Shown piece after piece: positions 1-8,159 of a stretch of DNA of 64,000 nt; within the stretch, counting starts at the first letter, position 1; each line of letters opens with the position of its first letter. Under the pieces are notes generated by a model that saw only the letters and a list, made by a program, of their open reading frames with translations, was not told the DNA's origin and did no database searches. The position numbers were made by a program, and so were the translations under genes. Source of the stretch: Hamadaea flava (lineage in GTDB: Bacteria; Actinomycetota; Actinomycetes; Mycobacteriales; Micromonosporaceae); contig NZ_JAMZDZ010000001.1 of assembly GCF_024172085.1 (NCBI RefSeq), positions 5,332,001 to 5,396,000 of the forward strand, read 5' to 3'.

Positions 1-585
1 CGCCAGCAGGGCGCTGAGCCGCTCCCGTTCCCGGCGCAGCACCTCCCGGTTCGCCCGGTCCCGGTCGGCCGCCGGTACGCCGTCCAACCCGCCGATCCGC
101 TCCGGCGACTGAAGCAGCAGCAGCTCCCGTTGGGTCCTGCTGAGCCCGCGCCACCATTCGCGGACGGCCACGGGACCGGCGGGCGGGCACGGCGGGCTCA
201 TCGACGCGGTCAGCTGCGCCAACGCGGCCGCCGTACGCTCATCGGACTGCCGCGCGGCGTGCACCGCGAGCGCCGCTGCCTCCGGCGTACGCGCTGCCAG
301 CAATGCCCGGCGAGCGGCGGCCACCCGGTCGGCGTGCTCCGCCAGCAGTCGCTCGGTTCGCTCGATCGGCACTCGGCAGGCGGCGGTCAGTTCCCGGAGA
401 TCCGCGACGGCCACGGTGGCCGCGTCGGCCGCCGTTCCGCGCCAGTCCTGCCGGAGCCCGGCCGCAGCCGTGTCGAACTCCGCGACCCGCTCCTCGACCT
501 GCTGCGCCAGCCGCCGGAAGGCGGTCGCCCCGGCGTGCCAGGCCTCGACGTCGGCCGCGCAGAGTTGTGCGTACCCGATGATCAT
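1..585 (-). CDS. DUF1023-type alpha/beta hydrolase with WXG N-terminal domain (partial, 3' end off window)
   Basis: Only the first 195 codons are inside the window; the frame stays open to base 1, so the catalytic hydrolase part is missing here. Residues 1-120 are Ala/Arg-rich, probably helical, with a Trp-Arg-Gly turn at 48-50 as in WXG100 bundles. Residues 141-171 (VREWWRGLS then GLDGVP) match the linker that precedes the alpha/beta hydrolase domain in DUF1023 proteins of actinobacteria. The ATG at 585 overlaps the TGA of the upstream small gene (ATGA), so the two are translationally coupled. Family assignment rests on recalled motifs; the substrate is unknown. A secreted or type VII-associated enzyme is plausible. 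Confidence 0.7.
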   Translation of the reverse strand, partial: MIIGYAQLCAADVEAWHAGATAFRRLAQQVEERVAEFDTAAAGLRQDWRGTAADAATVAVADLRELTAACRVPIERTERLLAEHADRVAAARRALLAARTPEAAALAVHAARQSDERTAAALAQLTASMSPPCPPAGPVAVREWWRGLSRTQRELLLLQSPERIGGLDGVPAADRDRANREVLRRERERLSALLA

Positions 586-824
586 GAGTGATCCGCGGAG
601 CGATAGTTGGCCGCGCAGGCCCGGACCGACTCACCGGTGTGGACGGTCCGTTCGCCGACCGCCCGCAGCACCCCGGCGAGCGTGTTCTCCCAGGTGGACA
701 GCGCGGCCGCAGCCGACCACCCGGCTGGCGCCGTGACCGGCTGCGATCGTGTCAGCGCGGTTCCGGTGTCGGCGAGCCGGTCGGACCACTGGCCGAGCCG
801 GTCGATGTGGACTTCGAACTCCAT
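582..824 (-). CDS. Small WXG100-like protein with C-terminal YxxxD motif
   Basis: This 80-residue protein has no signal peptide or membrane segment and looks mostly helical. It has the size of ESX/WXG100 proteins, with a Gly-Trp-Ser turn at 35-37 and a C-terminal Tyr74-x3-Asp78, the YxxxD/E pattern used as a type VII secretion signal. The start is ATG 824, preceded by an AGGGAGGTGA ribosome site. Its stop overlaps the start of the DUF1023 hydrolase gene by four bases, so both are probably one operon and may form a secreted pair or a chaperone-substrate pair. No ESX core gene lies in the window. The function is inferred only. Confidence 0.6.
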   Translation of the reverse strand: MEFEVHIDRLGQWSDRLADTGTALTRSQPVTAPAGWSAAAALSTWENTLAGVLRAVGERTVHTGESVRACAANYRSADHS

Positions 825-944
825 GGGTCACCTCCCTGAGTTAACTGCCGCCGATGCTGACCGGTGCCGGGAGCGGCCTCAAGCACCTGTGGACAACGGC
901 CCGGGACCGATCGAAGTGGTCGTCCACAGGGCTTGTGCGGCCGG

Positions 945-950
945 TAGGGT
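945..950 (+). promoter_or_regulatory. -10 box of a leaderless acpS transcript
   Basis: TAGGGT lies 8 bases (start of codon minus last base) before the GTG at 958, so transcription would begin at or next to the start codon. The same layout recurs at many genes in this window. Confidence 0.5.
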
Positions 951-957
951 TTGCCCT

Positions 958-1332
958 GTGATCGTGTCGGTCGGCAATGACGTTGTGCTCGTCGAGCGCT
1001 TCCGCGCCGCACTCGAGCGCACCCCGCATCTCGCGCAGCGAGTGTTCACCGAGGCCGAGCGCATCACCCGGTCCGGCCACGAGCGGTCGGCGGAATCGCT
1101 CGCGGCCCGGTTCGCGGCGAAGGAAGCGGTCGCCAAGGCCCTCGGCGCGCCGCAGGGACTGCACTGGCACGACTGTGAGGTGGCCGTGGACGAGGCGGGC
1201 CGGCCCTGGCTGGTGGTCTCGGGCACGGTGGCGCAAGCCGCGGCCGGTCTCGGCATTCAGCGGTGGCATCTGTCGCTGTCGCACGACGGCGGCATCGCAT
1301 CGGCGGTGGTCATCGCCGAACGAGACGCGTAG
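958..1332 (+). CDS. acpS: Holo-[acyl-carrier-protein] synthase
   Basis: AcpS moves the 4'-phosphopantetheine arm of CoA onto a serine of acyl carrier proteins, activating fatty acid synthesis. The 124-residue length is typical. The metal-binding Asp8 sits in [10 protein letters not shown] and Glu56 in [12 protein letters not shown], and FTEAE at 30-34 is also conserved. I chose GTG 958 because the protein then begins exactly at the family N-terminus and a TAGGGT -10 box sits just upstream; a longer in-frame reading back to 607 has no family support. nnrE/nnrD follows 8 bases after the stop, so they are one transcript. Confidence 0.93.
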   Translation: MIVSVGNDVVLVERFRAALERTPHLAQRVFTEAERITRSGHERSAESLAARFAAKEAVAKALGAPQGLHWHDCEVAVDEAGRPWLVVSGTVAQAAAGLGIQRWHLSLSHDGGIASAVVIAERDA

Positions 1333-1340
1333 GGGCGGGC

Positions 1341-2762
1341 ATGAGAGCGGCGTGGCGGGTGGCTGACGTGCGGGCGGCCGAGAAGGCCCTGATGGCGACG
1401 CTGCCCCCGGGCACCCTCATGGCGCGGGCCGCCGCCGGGCTGGCCCGGCGCTGCGCGATCACGCTGCGCTCGCGGGGCCGGCTCTACGGCTCGCGGGTCC
1501 TGTTGCTGGTCGGCACCGGCGACAACGGCGGCGACGCCTTGTACGCGGGCGCGACGCTCGCCGGTCAAGGAGTGGCGGTCTCGGCCTGGCTGACCGACGC
1601 CCGCCGGGCCCATGTCGGCGGGCTGCAGACGTTCCTCGCCGCCGGCGGCCGGGTCGTCACGGAGTGGCCGTCCGAGGTGGACCTCGTCGTCGACGGGATG
1701 CTCGGCATCGGCGCCACCGGCGCACTGCGCGGCGCGGCGCTCGACGCGGCGACCCGGCTCGCCGGCACGACCGCGCCGGTGATCGCGGTCGACGTCCCGT
1801 CCGGTGTCGCGGTGGACACCGGCGACCTGCCCGGTCCCGCCGTACGCGCGGACGTGACGGTCACCTTCGGCGTCCTCAAACCGGCGCTCGTCGTCGGACC
1901 GGCCGCCCCGCTCGCCGGGCAGGTGGAGCTGGTCGACCTCGGCCTGACCATGACCGCCGCCCCGGCGGTACGCCTGGCCGAGCAGGCGGACATCGAGAAG
2001 TGGTGGCCGCACCCTGACTCCGAGTCGGACAAATACAGCCGCGGCGTGGTCGGGCTGGCCACGGGGTCGGCGAGCTATCCGGGCGCGGCGCTGCTGTCCA
2101 CCGCCGGAGCGCTCGCCGGGCCGACCGGCATGGTCCGGTACGCCGGCTCCGCCCACTCGATCGTGGCCACCCTGCACCCGTCGGTCGTCGTGGCGCCCCG
2201 CGTCTCGGACGCCGGCCGCGTCCAGGCCTGGGTCTGCGGCAGTGGGCTGTCCACCGACCAGCGGGCCCGCGAGGAACTGCGAGCGGTGCTCGCGGCTCCC
2301 CTCCCGGCGGTCCTCGACGCGGACGCGATCACGATGCTGGTCGACGGCACCCACGCGAACGAGCTGCGTGCCCGAACCGCGCCGACCGTGCTCACCCCGC
2401 ACGACGGGGAGTTCAAGCGGCTGGCCGGCAGCGCGCCGGGGGAGGACCGGGTCGGCTCGGCACTCACCCTGGCCGCCTGGACGCGGTCGGTCGTGCTGCT
2501 CAAAGGCGACCGGACGATCGTCGCCAGCCCCGACGGCGAGTCCTGGGTCAACCCGACCGGCACCCCGTCCCTGGCGACGGCGGGCTCGGGCGACGTGCTC
2601 GGCGGACTGCTCGGATCACTGCTCGCCGCCGGTCTCACCCCCGTACGCGCTGCCGTCGCGGCCGCCTATCTGCACGGGCTCGCCGGGCGGGCGGCCGCCG
2701 AATCCGGCTCGGTGACCAGCGCAGACATCGCCACCGCCCTCCGCACGGTGGTGCCTCGCTGA
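1341..2762 (+). CDS. nnrD: Bifunctional NAD(P)H-hydrate epimerase / ADP-dependent dehydratase
   Basis: This 473-residue fusion repairs damaged NADHX and NADPHX. The N-terminal half (about 1-210) is the YjeF_N epimerase with GTGDNGGDALYAG. The C-terminal half (about 220-473) is the ribokinase-fold dehydratase with LTPHDGEFKRLAG, LLKGDRTIV and the NPTGTPSLATAGSGDVLGG nucleotide-binding stretch. The start is ATG 1341, eight bases after acpS. The acpS-nnr-alr order is widespread in actinobacteria. Both domains look complete; the symbol nnrE would apply to the first half. Confidence 0.93.
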   Translation: MRAAWRVADVRAAEKALMATLPPGTLMARAAAGLARRCAITLRSRGRLYGSRVLLLVGTGDNGGDALYAGATLAGQGVAVSAWLTDARRAHVGGLQTFLAAGGRVVTEWPSEVDLVVDGMLGIGATGALRGAALDAATRLAGTTAPVIAVDVPSGVAVDTGDLPGPAVRADVTVTFGVLKPALVVGPAAPLAGQVELVDLGLTMTAAPAVRLAEQADIEKWWPHPDSESDKYSRGVVGLATGSASYPGAALLSTAGALAGPTGMVRYAGSAHSIVATLHPSVVVAPRVSDAGRVQAWVCGSGLSTDQRAREELRAVLAAPLPAVLDADAITMLVDGTHANELRARTAPTVLTPHDGEFKRLAGSAPGEDRVGSALTLAAWTRSVVLLKGDRTIVASPDGESWVNPTGTPSLATAGSGDVLGGLLGSLLAAGLTPVRAAVAAAYLHGLAGRAAAESGSVTSADIATALRTVVPR

Positions 2763-2862
2763 CCCCGGCAGGGTGCAGATCACGGTTGTGCATGCCATCC
2801 TGACCCAAGATCACGTGCGTATCCATGATCCGCAGGACTCGGAAGCGACCCGTACCAGCCGG

Positions 2863-2868
2863 TAGGGT
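2863..2868 (+). promoter_or_regulatory. -10 box of a leaderless alr transcript
   Basis: TAGGGT ends 7 bases before the ATG at 2875. No convincing -35 box or ribosome site is visible, which fits leaderless translation. The 112-base gap after nnrD holds nothing else that I recognise. Confidence 0.55.
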
Positions 2869-2874
2869 GGAAGT

Positions 2875-3984
2875 ATGTGGCAGGCGGAAGCGGTCGTCGA
2901 TCTCGCGGCCATCCGGGCCAACGTCGAGCTGCTCAAGGCGAAGACGTCGGCCGAGGTGATGGCGGTCGTGAAGGCCGACGGCTACGGCCACGGCGCGGTG
3001 CACAGCGCGCGGGCCGCCCTCGCCGGCGGGGCCACCTGGCTGGGCGTACGCAGTCTGCCCGAGGCACTCGAACTCCGGGCGGCGGGGTTGACCGCGCCGA
3101 TCCTGGCCTGGCTGCTGCCGCCGGGGACGCCACTGCGGGAGGGCGTACTGGCGGACGTGGATCTGAGCGTGTCCAGTGTCGGTCAGCTGGCTGAGCTGGC
3201 CGACGAGGTGCGCCGGATCGATCGGGTGGCCCGTGTCCACCTCAAGATCGACACGGGGCTCCATCGGAACGGCGCCCCACCTGACGTCTGGCCCAAGCTC
3301 GTCGAGGCCGCCGCGCAGGCGCAGGCGGACGGCGTACTGGAGATCGTCGGGGTGTGGAGCCATCTGGCCTGCGCCGATGAGCTGGGTGATCCGTCGATCG
3401 ACCGGCAGCTCCAGGTCTTCCACGACGCGCTGGCGACCGCCGAACTCGCGGGCGTCGCGCCCCGGCTCCGGCACATCGCCAACTCGGCCGCCACGCTGAC
3501 CCGCCCCGACACCCACTTCGACCTGGTCCGCCCGGGGGTCGCGGTCTACGGGCTGTCGCCCATCGCCGGCGAGACCTTCGGCCTGCGCCCCGCGATGACG
3601 GTCCGCGCGCCGATCGCGCTGGTCAAGCGGGTCCCGGCGGGCGAGGGCGTGTCGTACGGCCATACCTACGTCACGGCCCGCGAGACCACGCTCTGCCTCA
3701 TTCCCATCGGGTACGCCGACGGCGTGCCCCGGCACGCGAGCAGTAGCGGGCCCGTATGGGTGAACGGACGGCGCTTCGAGATCGCCGGGCGGGTGTGCAT
3801 GGACCAGTTCGTGCTGGACTGCGACGACGCCCTGGTCACCGCCGGGGACGAGGCGATCCTGTTCGGGCCGGGCGACGACGGCGAGCCGACGGCCGACGAC
3901 TGGGCCGCCACCGTGGGCACGATCAACTACGAGATCGTGACCCGGTTCGGGCGGTCCGGCGTACCGCGTAGGTATCGGGGCTGA
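2875..3984 (+). CDS. alr: Alanine racemase
   Basis: Alr interconverts L- and D-alanine with PLP and supplies D-Ala for peptidoglycan. The 369 residues match the family. Lys33 in AVVKADGYGHGA is the PLP lysine, and the second catalytic Tyr lies in GEGVSYGHTYV; the C-terminal beta domain has GYADGVPR and GRVCMDQF. The ATG at 2875 fits the leaderless promoter. The hydrolase gene starts 2 bases after the stop and tsaE overlaps that gene, so alr-hydrolase-tsaE is one operon, as in mycobacteria. Confidence 0.96.
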   Translation: MWQAEAVVDLAAIRANVELLKAKTSAEVMAVVKADGYGHGAVHSARAALAGGATWLGVRSLPEALELRAAGLTAPILAWLLPPGTPLREGVLADVDLSVSSVGQLAELADEVRRIDRVARVHLKIDTGLHRNGAPPDVWPKLVEAAAQAQADGVLEIVGVWSHLACADELGDPSIDRQLQVFHDALATAELAGVAPRLRHIANSAATLTRPDTHFDLVRPGVAVYGLSPIAGETFGLRPAMTVRAPIALVKRVPAGEGVSYGHTYVTARETTLCLIPIGYADGVPRHASSSGPVWVNGRRFEIAGRVCMDQFVLDCDDALVTAGDEAILFGPGDDGEPTADDWAATVGTINYEIVTRFGRSGVPRRYRG

Positions 3985-3986
3985 CG

Positions 3987-5063
3987 ATGGCGCGATGGGG
4001 CATCGTCGGAGCGTTGGCGGGGGTGGCGGCGGCCGGTGTGGCCGCTGGAGTGGCGGCGGAGCGTGCCTTGGTGGGCCGAACACGGAAGAACTCCGAAGAC
4101 CCGTACGCCGATGAGCCGTTCGGTCCGCTGCCGTACGACGAGGCGATGACCGTGACGACGGCGGACGGGGTGGAACTGTACGTCGAGATCGTCGAGCCGG
4201 CCGACGGCGTGACGGTGGACCTCGGCGGCGACAGCGAGCCGGAGGCGACGCTGATCTTCGTCCACGGCTTCTGCCTGGACATGGGCACCTTCCACATGCA
4301 GCGCCGCTACCTCGATCCTGGCGACTATCGGATGGTCTTCTACGACCAGCCCGGACACGGCCGGTCCGGCCGCCTGGAGGACGGGGAGTACGAGCTGCCC
4401 GCCCTCGGCGAGGCGCTCCGCGACGTCATCCAGCAGACCACGCCGACCGGCCCCATTGTCCTCATCGGACATTCGATGGGCGGCATGACGATCATGGCCT
4501 GTGCCGAGCTGTTCCCGGAACTGTTCGCCGACCGGGTCGCCGGAGTCGCCCTCATCTCCACCAGCGGCGGCAAGTCCGAGAGCGGCAAGCTGGGCGGCAT
4601 CCCGGAGATGATCGCCGGAGCCGGGCCGGTGCTCGGGGTGGTCTCGGGCGCGACCAGATACAGCGGGCGCATGATCGACCGCGCCCGCCATGCCTCCAGC
4701 GACCTCGCGTGGCTGCTCACCCGGCGGTACGGATTCGGCGCGAAGCGGCCCAGCCCGGCCCTTGTCTCCTATGTGGAGCAGATGAACTCCGGCACGCCGA
4801 TGGACACGGTCACCCGCTACCTGCGTACGCTCTACAGCCACGCGCGCTACCCGGCGCTGGCCGCCATCCGGGACAAGCCGGTGCTGGTGATCTGTGGCGA
4901 GAAGGATCCGATCCTGCCGGTGACGCACTCGGAGGAGATCGTCCGGCACCTGCCCGACGCCGAGCTGGTCGTCGTGCCCGACTCGGGCCACGTCGTTCTG
5001 TTGGAGCACGCCGACGAGGTGAACGCGGCGTTGCAGGGCTTCCTCGATAAGGTGATCGGGTGA
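3987..5063 (+). CDS. Membrane-anchored alpha/beta hydrolase
   Basis: This 358-residue protein has one N-terminal hydrophobic helix (about 4-28) and then an alpha/beta hydrolase fold. The nucleophile elbow is GHSMGG with Ser163; the oxyanion region is FVHGFCLDMG. The late Asp is in GEKDPILPVTHS and the His in DSGHVVLLEH, so the triad is complete. An uncharacterised hydrolase sits between alr and tsaE in many actinobacteria; the substrate is unknown, with lipids or esters likely. Its last bases overlap the GTG of tsaE. Confidence 0.85.
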   Translation: MARWGIVGALAGVAAAGVAAGVAAERALVGRTRKNSEDPYADEPFGPLPYDEAMTVTTADGVELYVEIVEPADGVTVDLGGDSEPEATLIFVHGFCLDMGTFHMQRRYLDPGDYRMVFYDQPGHGRSGRLEDGEYELPALGEALRDVIQQTTPTGPIVLIGHSMGGMTIMACAELFPELFADRVAGVALISTSGGKSESGKLGGIPEMIAGAGPVLGVVSGATRYSGRMIDRARHASSDLAWLLTRRYGFGAKRPSPALVSYVEQMNSGTPMDTVTRYLRTLYSHARYPALAAIRDKPVLVICGEKDPILPVTHSEEIVRHLPDAELVVVPDSGHVVLLEHADEVNAALQGFLDKVIG

Positions 5064-5545
5064 GTTCGGTGACATCGCCCATCAAGCTGCGGAAGGTTGA
5101 GGACACGCACGCGTACGGCGCGGAGTTGGCCCGCCTGCTGCACGCCGGCGACCTCGTGATCCTGACCGGCCCGCTCGGCGCGGGCAAGACCGCCCTGGCC
5201 CAAGGCATCGGTGCGGGACTGCGCGTCATCGGCGACGTGACCTCGCCGACCTTCGTCATCGCCCGGGTCCATCGCCCGGACGTGCACGCGGGCGGGACGG
5301 TGCCGATGGTCCACGTCGACGCGTACCGGCTGGGGATGGTCCGCGATCCGCGCGCCGAAGTGGACGACCTCGACCTCGACGCCGACATCGACGACTCGGT
5401 GACCCTCGTCGAGTGGGGCGAGGGCATGGTCGAGCAGCTGGCCGAGGCGTACCTCGAGGTGCGGATCACCCGGCACGACGACGACACCCGCGAGGTCGAG
5501 CTGATCGGCCACGACGGCGACTGGGCCGCTCGCCTCAGCTCCTAG
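5060..5545 (+). CDS. tsaE: tRNA t6A biosynthesis ATPase TsaE
   Basis: TsaE is the P-loop ATPase that works with TsaB and TsaD to put threonylcarbamoyl on A37 of ANN-decoding tRNAs. The Walker A is GPLGAGKTALAQG at about residue 36, followed by TSPTFV and the acidic VEWGEGM stretch typical of the family. At 161 residues it is slightly long because of an acidic insert (DDLDLDADIDD). The GTG at 5060 overlaps the previous stop as GTGA; GTG 5069 is an alternative. Its partners tsaB and tsaD lie just downstream on the opposite strand. Confidence 0.93.
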   Translation: MSSVTSPIKLRKVEDTHAYGAELARLLHAGDLVILTGPLGAGKTALAQGIGAGLRVIGDVTSPTFVIARVHRPDVHAGGTVPMVHVDAYRLGMVRDPRAEVDDLDLDADIDDSVTLVEWGEGMVEQLAEAYLEVRITRHDDDTREVELIGHDGDWAARLSS

Positions 5546-5641
5546 CCCGTCCGCCCCATGGGCACCAGATCAGGGATATGCCTGCGATTTCGGCCGCCGG
5601 AAGCACGCGTAACCGTGATCCGCAGCAAACACCGTCAGCGG

Positions 5642-5917
5642 TCAGCGATCGACAGGTGTGAAGTCCCAGCTGTGCGCCGACCGGGCCACGAGGTCGCGCG
5701 GCGGGTCAGGCAGCGGCGTGGGCTCGCCCCGCCACCGGGACATGACGACGATCCGGCCGTCGGCCGAGGAGAAGATCTCGGTCGACACGTGCAACGGCTG
5801 GATCTCCAGTCCGGGTACGGCGATGTCGCACACCCAGCTGAGCAGTTCCGGGAAGTGGTGGGGGTACGCCCGGATCTCCCACATGCGCACGATCACGCCT
5901 GGCAACGTAGCAGTCAT
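5642..5917 (-). CDS. Conserved small protein of the tsaD operon, unknown function
   Basis: This 91-residue protein starts at ATG 5917, which overlaps the tsaD stop as ATGA, so it is the last gene of the tsaB-rimI-tsaD operon. It has no signal or membrane helix. Alternating hydrophobic stretches ([26 protein letters not shown]) resemble small dimeric alpha/beta-barrel proteins of the antibiotic-monooxygenase type, but this is only an impression and no catalytic residue can be named. The 95 bases between its end and tsaE hold no gene. Confidence 0.6.
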   Translation of the reverse strand: MTATLPGVIVRMWEIRAYPHHFPELLSWVCDIAVPGLEIQPLHVSTEIFSSADGRIVVMSRWRGEPTPLPDPPRDLVARSAHSWDFTPVDR

Positions 5918-6960
5918 GCGACCACCAACGTGAGCGGCATTGCGGAATCGGCTGGAAGGTCGAGGCGGCTGGGCGCGATTCCCGAGGCCACGAGGTGTGA
6001 GCCGAGGGCGGCGACCATCGCGCCGTTGTCGGTGCACAACTTCGGCCGCGGTACGCGTACCGAGATCCCGTATGGGGCGGCCCGTTCTTCGGCGAGCACC
6101 CGAAGCCGCGAGTTGGCCGCGACGCCACCTCCGATGACCAGCGTCTCCACGCCGTTGGCCCGGCAGGCGTCGATCGCCTTGTTCGTCAGCACGTCGCAGA
6201 CGGCCTCCTGGAACGAGGCCGCGACGTCGGCGACCGGCACCGGCTCGCCGGACTTCTCCCGGGCTTCGACCCAGCGGGCGACGGCCGTCTTGAGTCCGGA
6301 GAACGAGAAGTCGAAGCGGTGCGTCGCAAGGTCCTTCGCCGCCGTCAGGCCACGCGGGAAGGTGATCGACACGCCGTCGCCGTCGCGGGCGGCCTTGTCG
6401 ATCCACGGTCCACCGGGGAACGGGAGCCCGAGCAGGCGGGCCACCTTGTCGAAGGCCTCACCGGCGGCGTCGTCGATGGTGGCGCCCAACGGGGTGACCC
6501 CGCGCGCCAGGTCGTTGACCATCAGCAGCGACGAGTGGCCGCCGGAGACGAGCAGGGCGATCGCGGGCTCCGGCAGCGGCCCGTGTTCCAGGGTGTCCAC
6601 GGCGACGTGGGCGGCGAGGTGGTTCACGCCGTAGATCGGCTTCTCGGCGGCCAGCGCGTACCCCTTCGCGGCGGCGACGCCGACTAGGAGTGCTCCGGCC
6701 AGGCCCGGCCCGGCGGTCACCGCGATCGCGTCGACGTCGGCCAGGGTCACGCCGGCCTGGTCCAGCGCCCGTTCCATGGTGGGGATCATCGCCTCCAGGT
6801 GGGCGCGGCTGGCCACCTCGGGCACCACCCCGCCGAACCGCGCGTGTTCGTCCACACTGGACGCCAGCGCCTCGCCGAGCAGCGTATGCCCCCGGACGAT
6901 GCCGACGCCGGTCTCGTCGCAGCTCGTCTCGATGCCCAGGACCAGCGGCTCTGACTTCAC
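5914..6960 (-). CDS. tsaD: tRNA N6-adenosine threonylcarbamoyltransferase TsaD
   Basis: TsaD transfers the threonylcarbamoyl group from its adenylate to A37 of tRNA. The 348 residues have the ASKHA ATPase fold: [12 protein letters not shown] at the N-terminus, the metal-binding HLEAM...NHLAAH histidines, [10 protein letters not shown], and [11 protein letters not shown]. The ATG at 6960 follows rimI by 19 bases. TsaB and TsaE, its partners, are both in this window, so the bacterial t6A machinery is nearly complete here apart from TsaC. Confidence 0.96.
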   Translation of the reverse strand: MKSEPLVLGIETSCDETGVGIVRGHTLLGEALASSVDEHARFGGVVPEVASRAHLEAMIPTMERALDQAGVTLADVDAIAVTAGPGLAGALLVGVAAAKGYALAAEKPIYGVNHLAAHVAVDTLEHGPLPEPAIALLVSGGHSSLLMVNDLARGVTPLGATIDDAAGEAFDKVARLLGLPFPGGPWIDKAARDGDGVSITFPRGLTAAKDLATHRFDFSFSGLKTAVARWVEAREKSGEPVPVADVAASFQEAVCDVLTNKAIDACRANGVETLVIGGGVAANSRLRVLAEERAAPYGISVRVPRPKLCTDNGAMVAALGSHLVASGIAPSRLDLPADSAMPLTLVVA

Positions 6961-6979
6961 GGGGACCCCTCCAGGGCTG

Positions 6980-7426
6980 TCACGGTTCGATCCGGCGCAT
7001 GACCCACGCGTCGGTGTTGCTCGGCTGGTAGTACCCCTTGCGGACGCCCACCGTCTCGAAACCGAAGTCGGTGTAGAGCGCCTGCGCGGGCTTGTTGTCG
7101 GCGGCGACCTCCAGCAGGGTCTGCTCCACCCCGGCTCGGCTCGCCACGTCGAGCAGCGCGGCGACCAAGGCCCGGCCGATCCCGCGACGCTGGGCGTCGC
7201 GACGGACGGCGACGTTGTTGATCCAAGCCTCGTCCGGTGGGCTCAACGCCAGCCCTGCATAGCCCAGGACCGCGCCGCCCTCGGTGGCGGCCAGGTAGAG
7301 GTGGCCGTTGGCAAGCTCGTTCCAGAACATGCCGGCCGTCCACGCCTCGGCTCCGAAGAGGTCCGCCTCGATCGGCAGCAGGTCGGCGATCTGCCACCAG
7401 CGCAGCCGCCCCAACACGAAAGTCAC
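6980..7426 (-). CDS. rimI: Ribosomal-protein S18 N-acetyltransferase (GNAT family)
   Basis: RimI acetylates the N-terminal alanine of ribosomal protein S18. The 148 residues carry the GNAT fold, with the acetyl-CoA loop [19 protein letters not shown] and the C-terminal [18 protein letters not shown] that marks the RimI group. The start is GTG 7426, which overlaps the tsaB stop (GTGA); longer in-frame readings go through tsaB and are not real. The tsaB-rimI-tsaD order is classic for actinobacteria. Confidence 0.93.
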   Translation of the reverse strand: MTFVLGRLRWWQIADLLPIEADLFGAEAWTAGMFWNELANGHLYLAATEGGAVLGYAGLALSPPDEAWINNVAVRRDAQRRGIGRALVAALLDVASRAGVEQTLLEVAADNKPAQALYTDFGFETVGVRKGYYQPSNTDAWVMRRIEP

Positions 7427-8079
7427 GACACCCTCTTGGGGGCTCCCGGCTCGACCGCGTCCGGACGGCGCAGGTAGAGCGGGGTAAGCCGCTCGGACGG
7501 CGCGTTCTCCCGGACGCGCGCGGCGGCGAGCCGGGCCAGCCACTCGGCCGAGGGATAGTCCGGCGCCTCCGGGCTGACGGCGAGGCCGAGCTGGTCGGCA
7601 TACTTCCGGGCGCCTTCGCCGACGGCGTGGTCGGCGACCGTCTGGGCGACGTCGGCGGGCTTGGCGACGTGGGGACCGTCGATGCGCTCCCCGTCCGAGT
7701 ACGCCGCCCAGTAGACCTCGCGCCGCCGGGCGTCCGTCGCGACCAGGGCGGTGCCGGAGGTCGTGGCACCCAGCCCGTCGAGGCTGCACACGGCGTACGT
7801 CGGGATGCCGAGCGCCTCGCCGATGGAGGCCGCCGTCATCAAACCCACCCGCAGCCCGGTGAACGGGCCGGGCCCGACGCCGGCCACGATCGCGGTCAGC
7901 TCCCGGGGCTTGACCCCGGACTCGGCGAGGGCGGCGTCGATCTGCGGGGCCAGGAGTTCGCCGTGCTTCTTGCCGTCGACTGTCACCCGTTCGGCTCGAA
8001 TAACGACGTCCGTGGGCGTGACTTCGGCCACCGCGGCCGTGATGGCGGGGGTGGCGGTGTCGACAACGAGGACAAGCAC
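7423..8079 (-). CDS. tsaB: tRNA t6A biosynthesis protein TsaB
   Basis: TsaB is the non-catalytic TsaD paralogue that scaffolds the t6A complex. This 218-residue copy has VVDTATPA at the start and GVGPGPFTGLRVGLMTA, the diagnostic TsaB signature, and lacks the metal-binding histidines of TsaD. The start is GTG 8079, with a TAGGCT -10 box at 8087-8092, so the operon is probably leaderless. It is divergent from the ABC exporter operon across 80 bases. Confidence 0.95.
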   Translation of the reverse strand: MLVLVVDTATPAITAAVAEVTPTDVVIRAERVTVDGKKHGELLAPQIDAALAESGVKPRELTAIVAGVGPGPFTGLRVGLMTAASIGEALGIPTYAVCSLDGLGATTSGTALVATDARRREVYWAAYSDGERIDGPHVAKPADVAQTVADHAVGEGARKYADQLGLAVSPEAPDYPSAEWLARLAAARVRENAPSERLTPLYLRRPDAVEPGAPKRVS

Positions 8080-8086
8080 GACGAAC

Positions 8087-8092
8087 AGCCTA
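8087..8092 (-). promoter_or_regulatory. -10 box of the leaderless tsaB-rimI-tsaD transcript
   Basis: TAGGCT (minus strand) ends 8 bases before the GTG at 8079. Confidence 0.5.
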
Positions 8093-8146
8093 TCCGGGCA
8101 CCCGGTCCGAGGCGAAAACCGGTTGCCGCGCGGCGGGCCGATCTCG

Positions 8147-8152
8147 TAATGT
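8147..8152 (+). promoter_or_regulatory. -10 box of the leaderless ABC exporter transcript
   Basis: TAATGT ends 8 bases before the GTG at 8160. Together with the tsaB promoter this makes an 80-base divergent promoter region. Confidence 0.45.
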
Positions 8153-8159
8153 CCGCGCT

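Noticed and set aside
607-957. N-terminal extension of acpS
   Set aside because: The frame is open but unrelated to the family, runs opposite the WXG-like gene, and ignores the -10 box before GTG 958.
6984-6993. GGTTCGATCC, resembling a tRNA T-loop
   Set aside because: It lies across the last codons of rimI and no acceptor or anticodon stem can be built around it.
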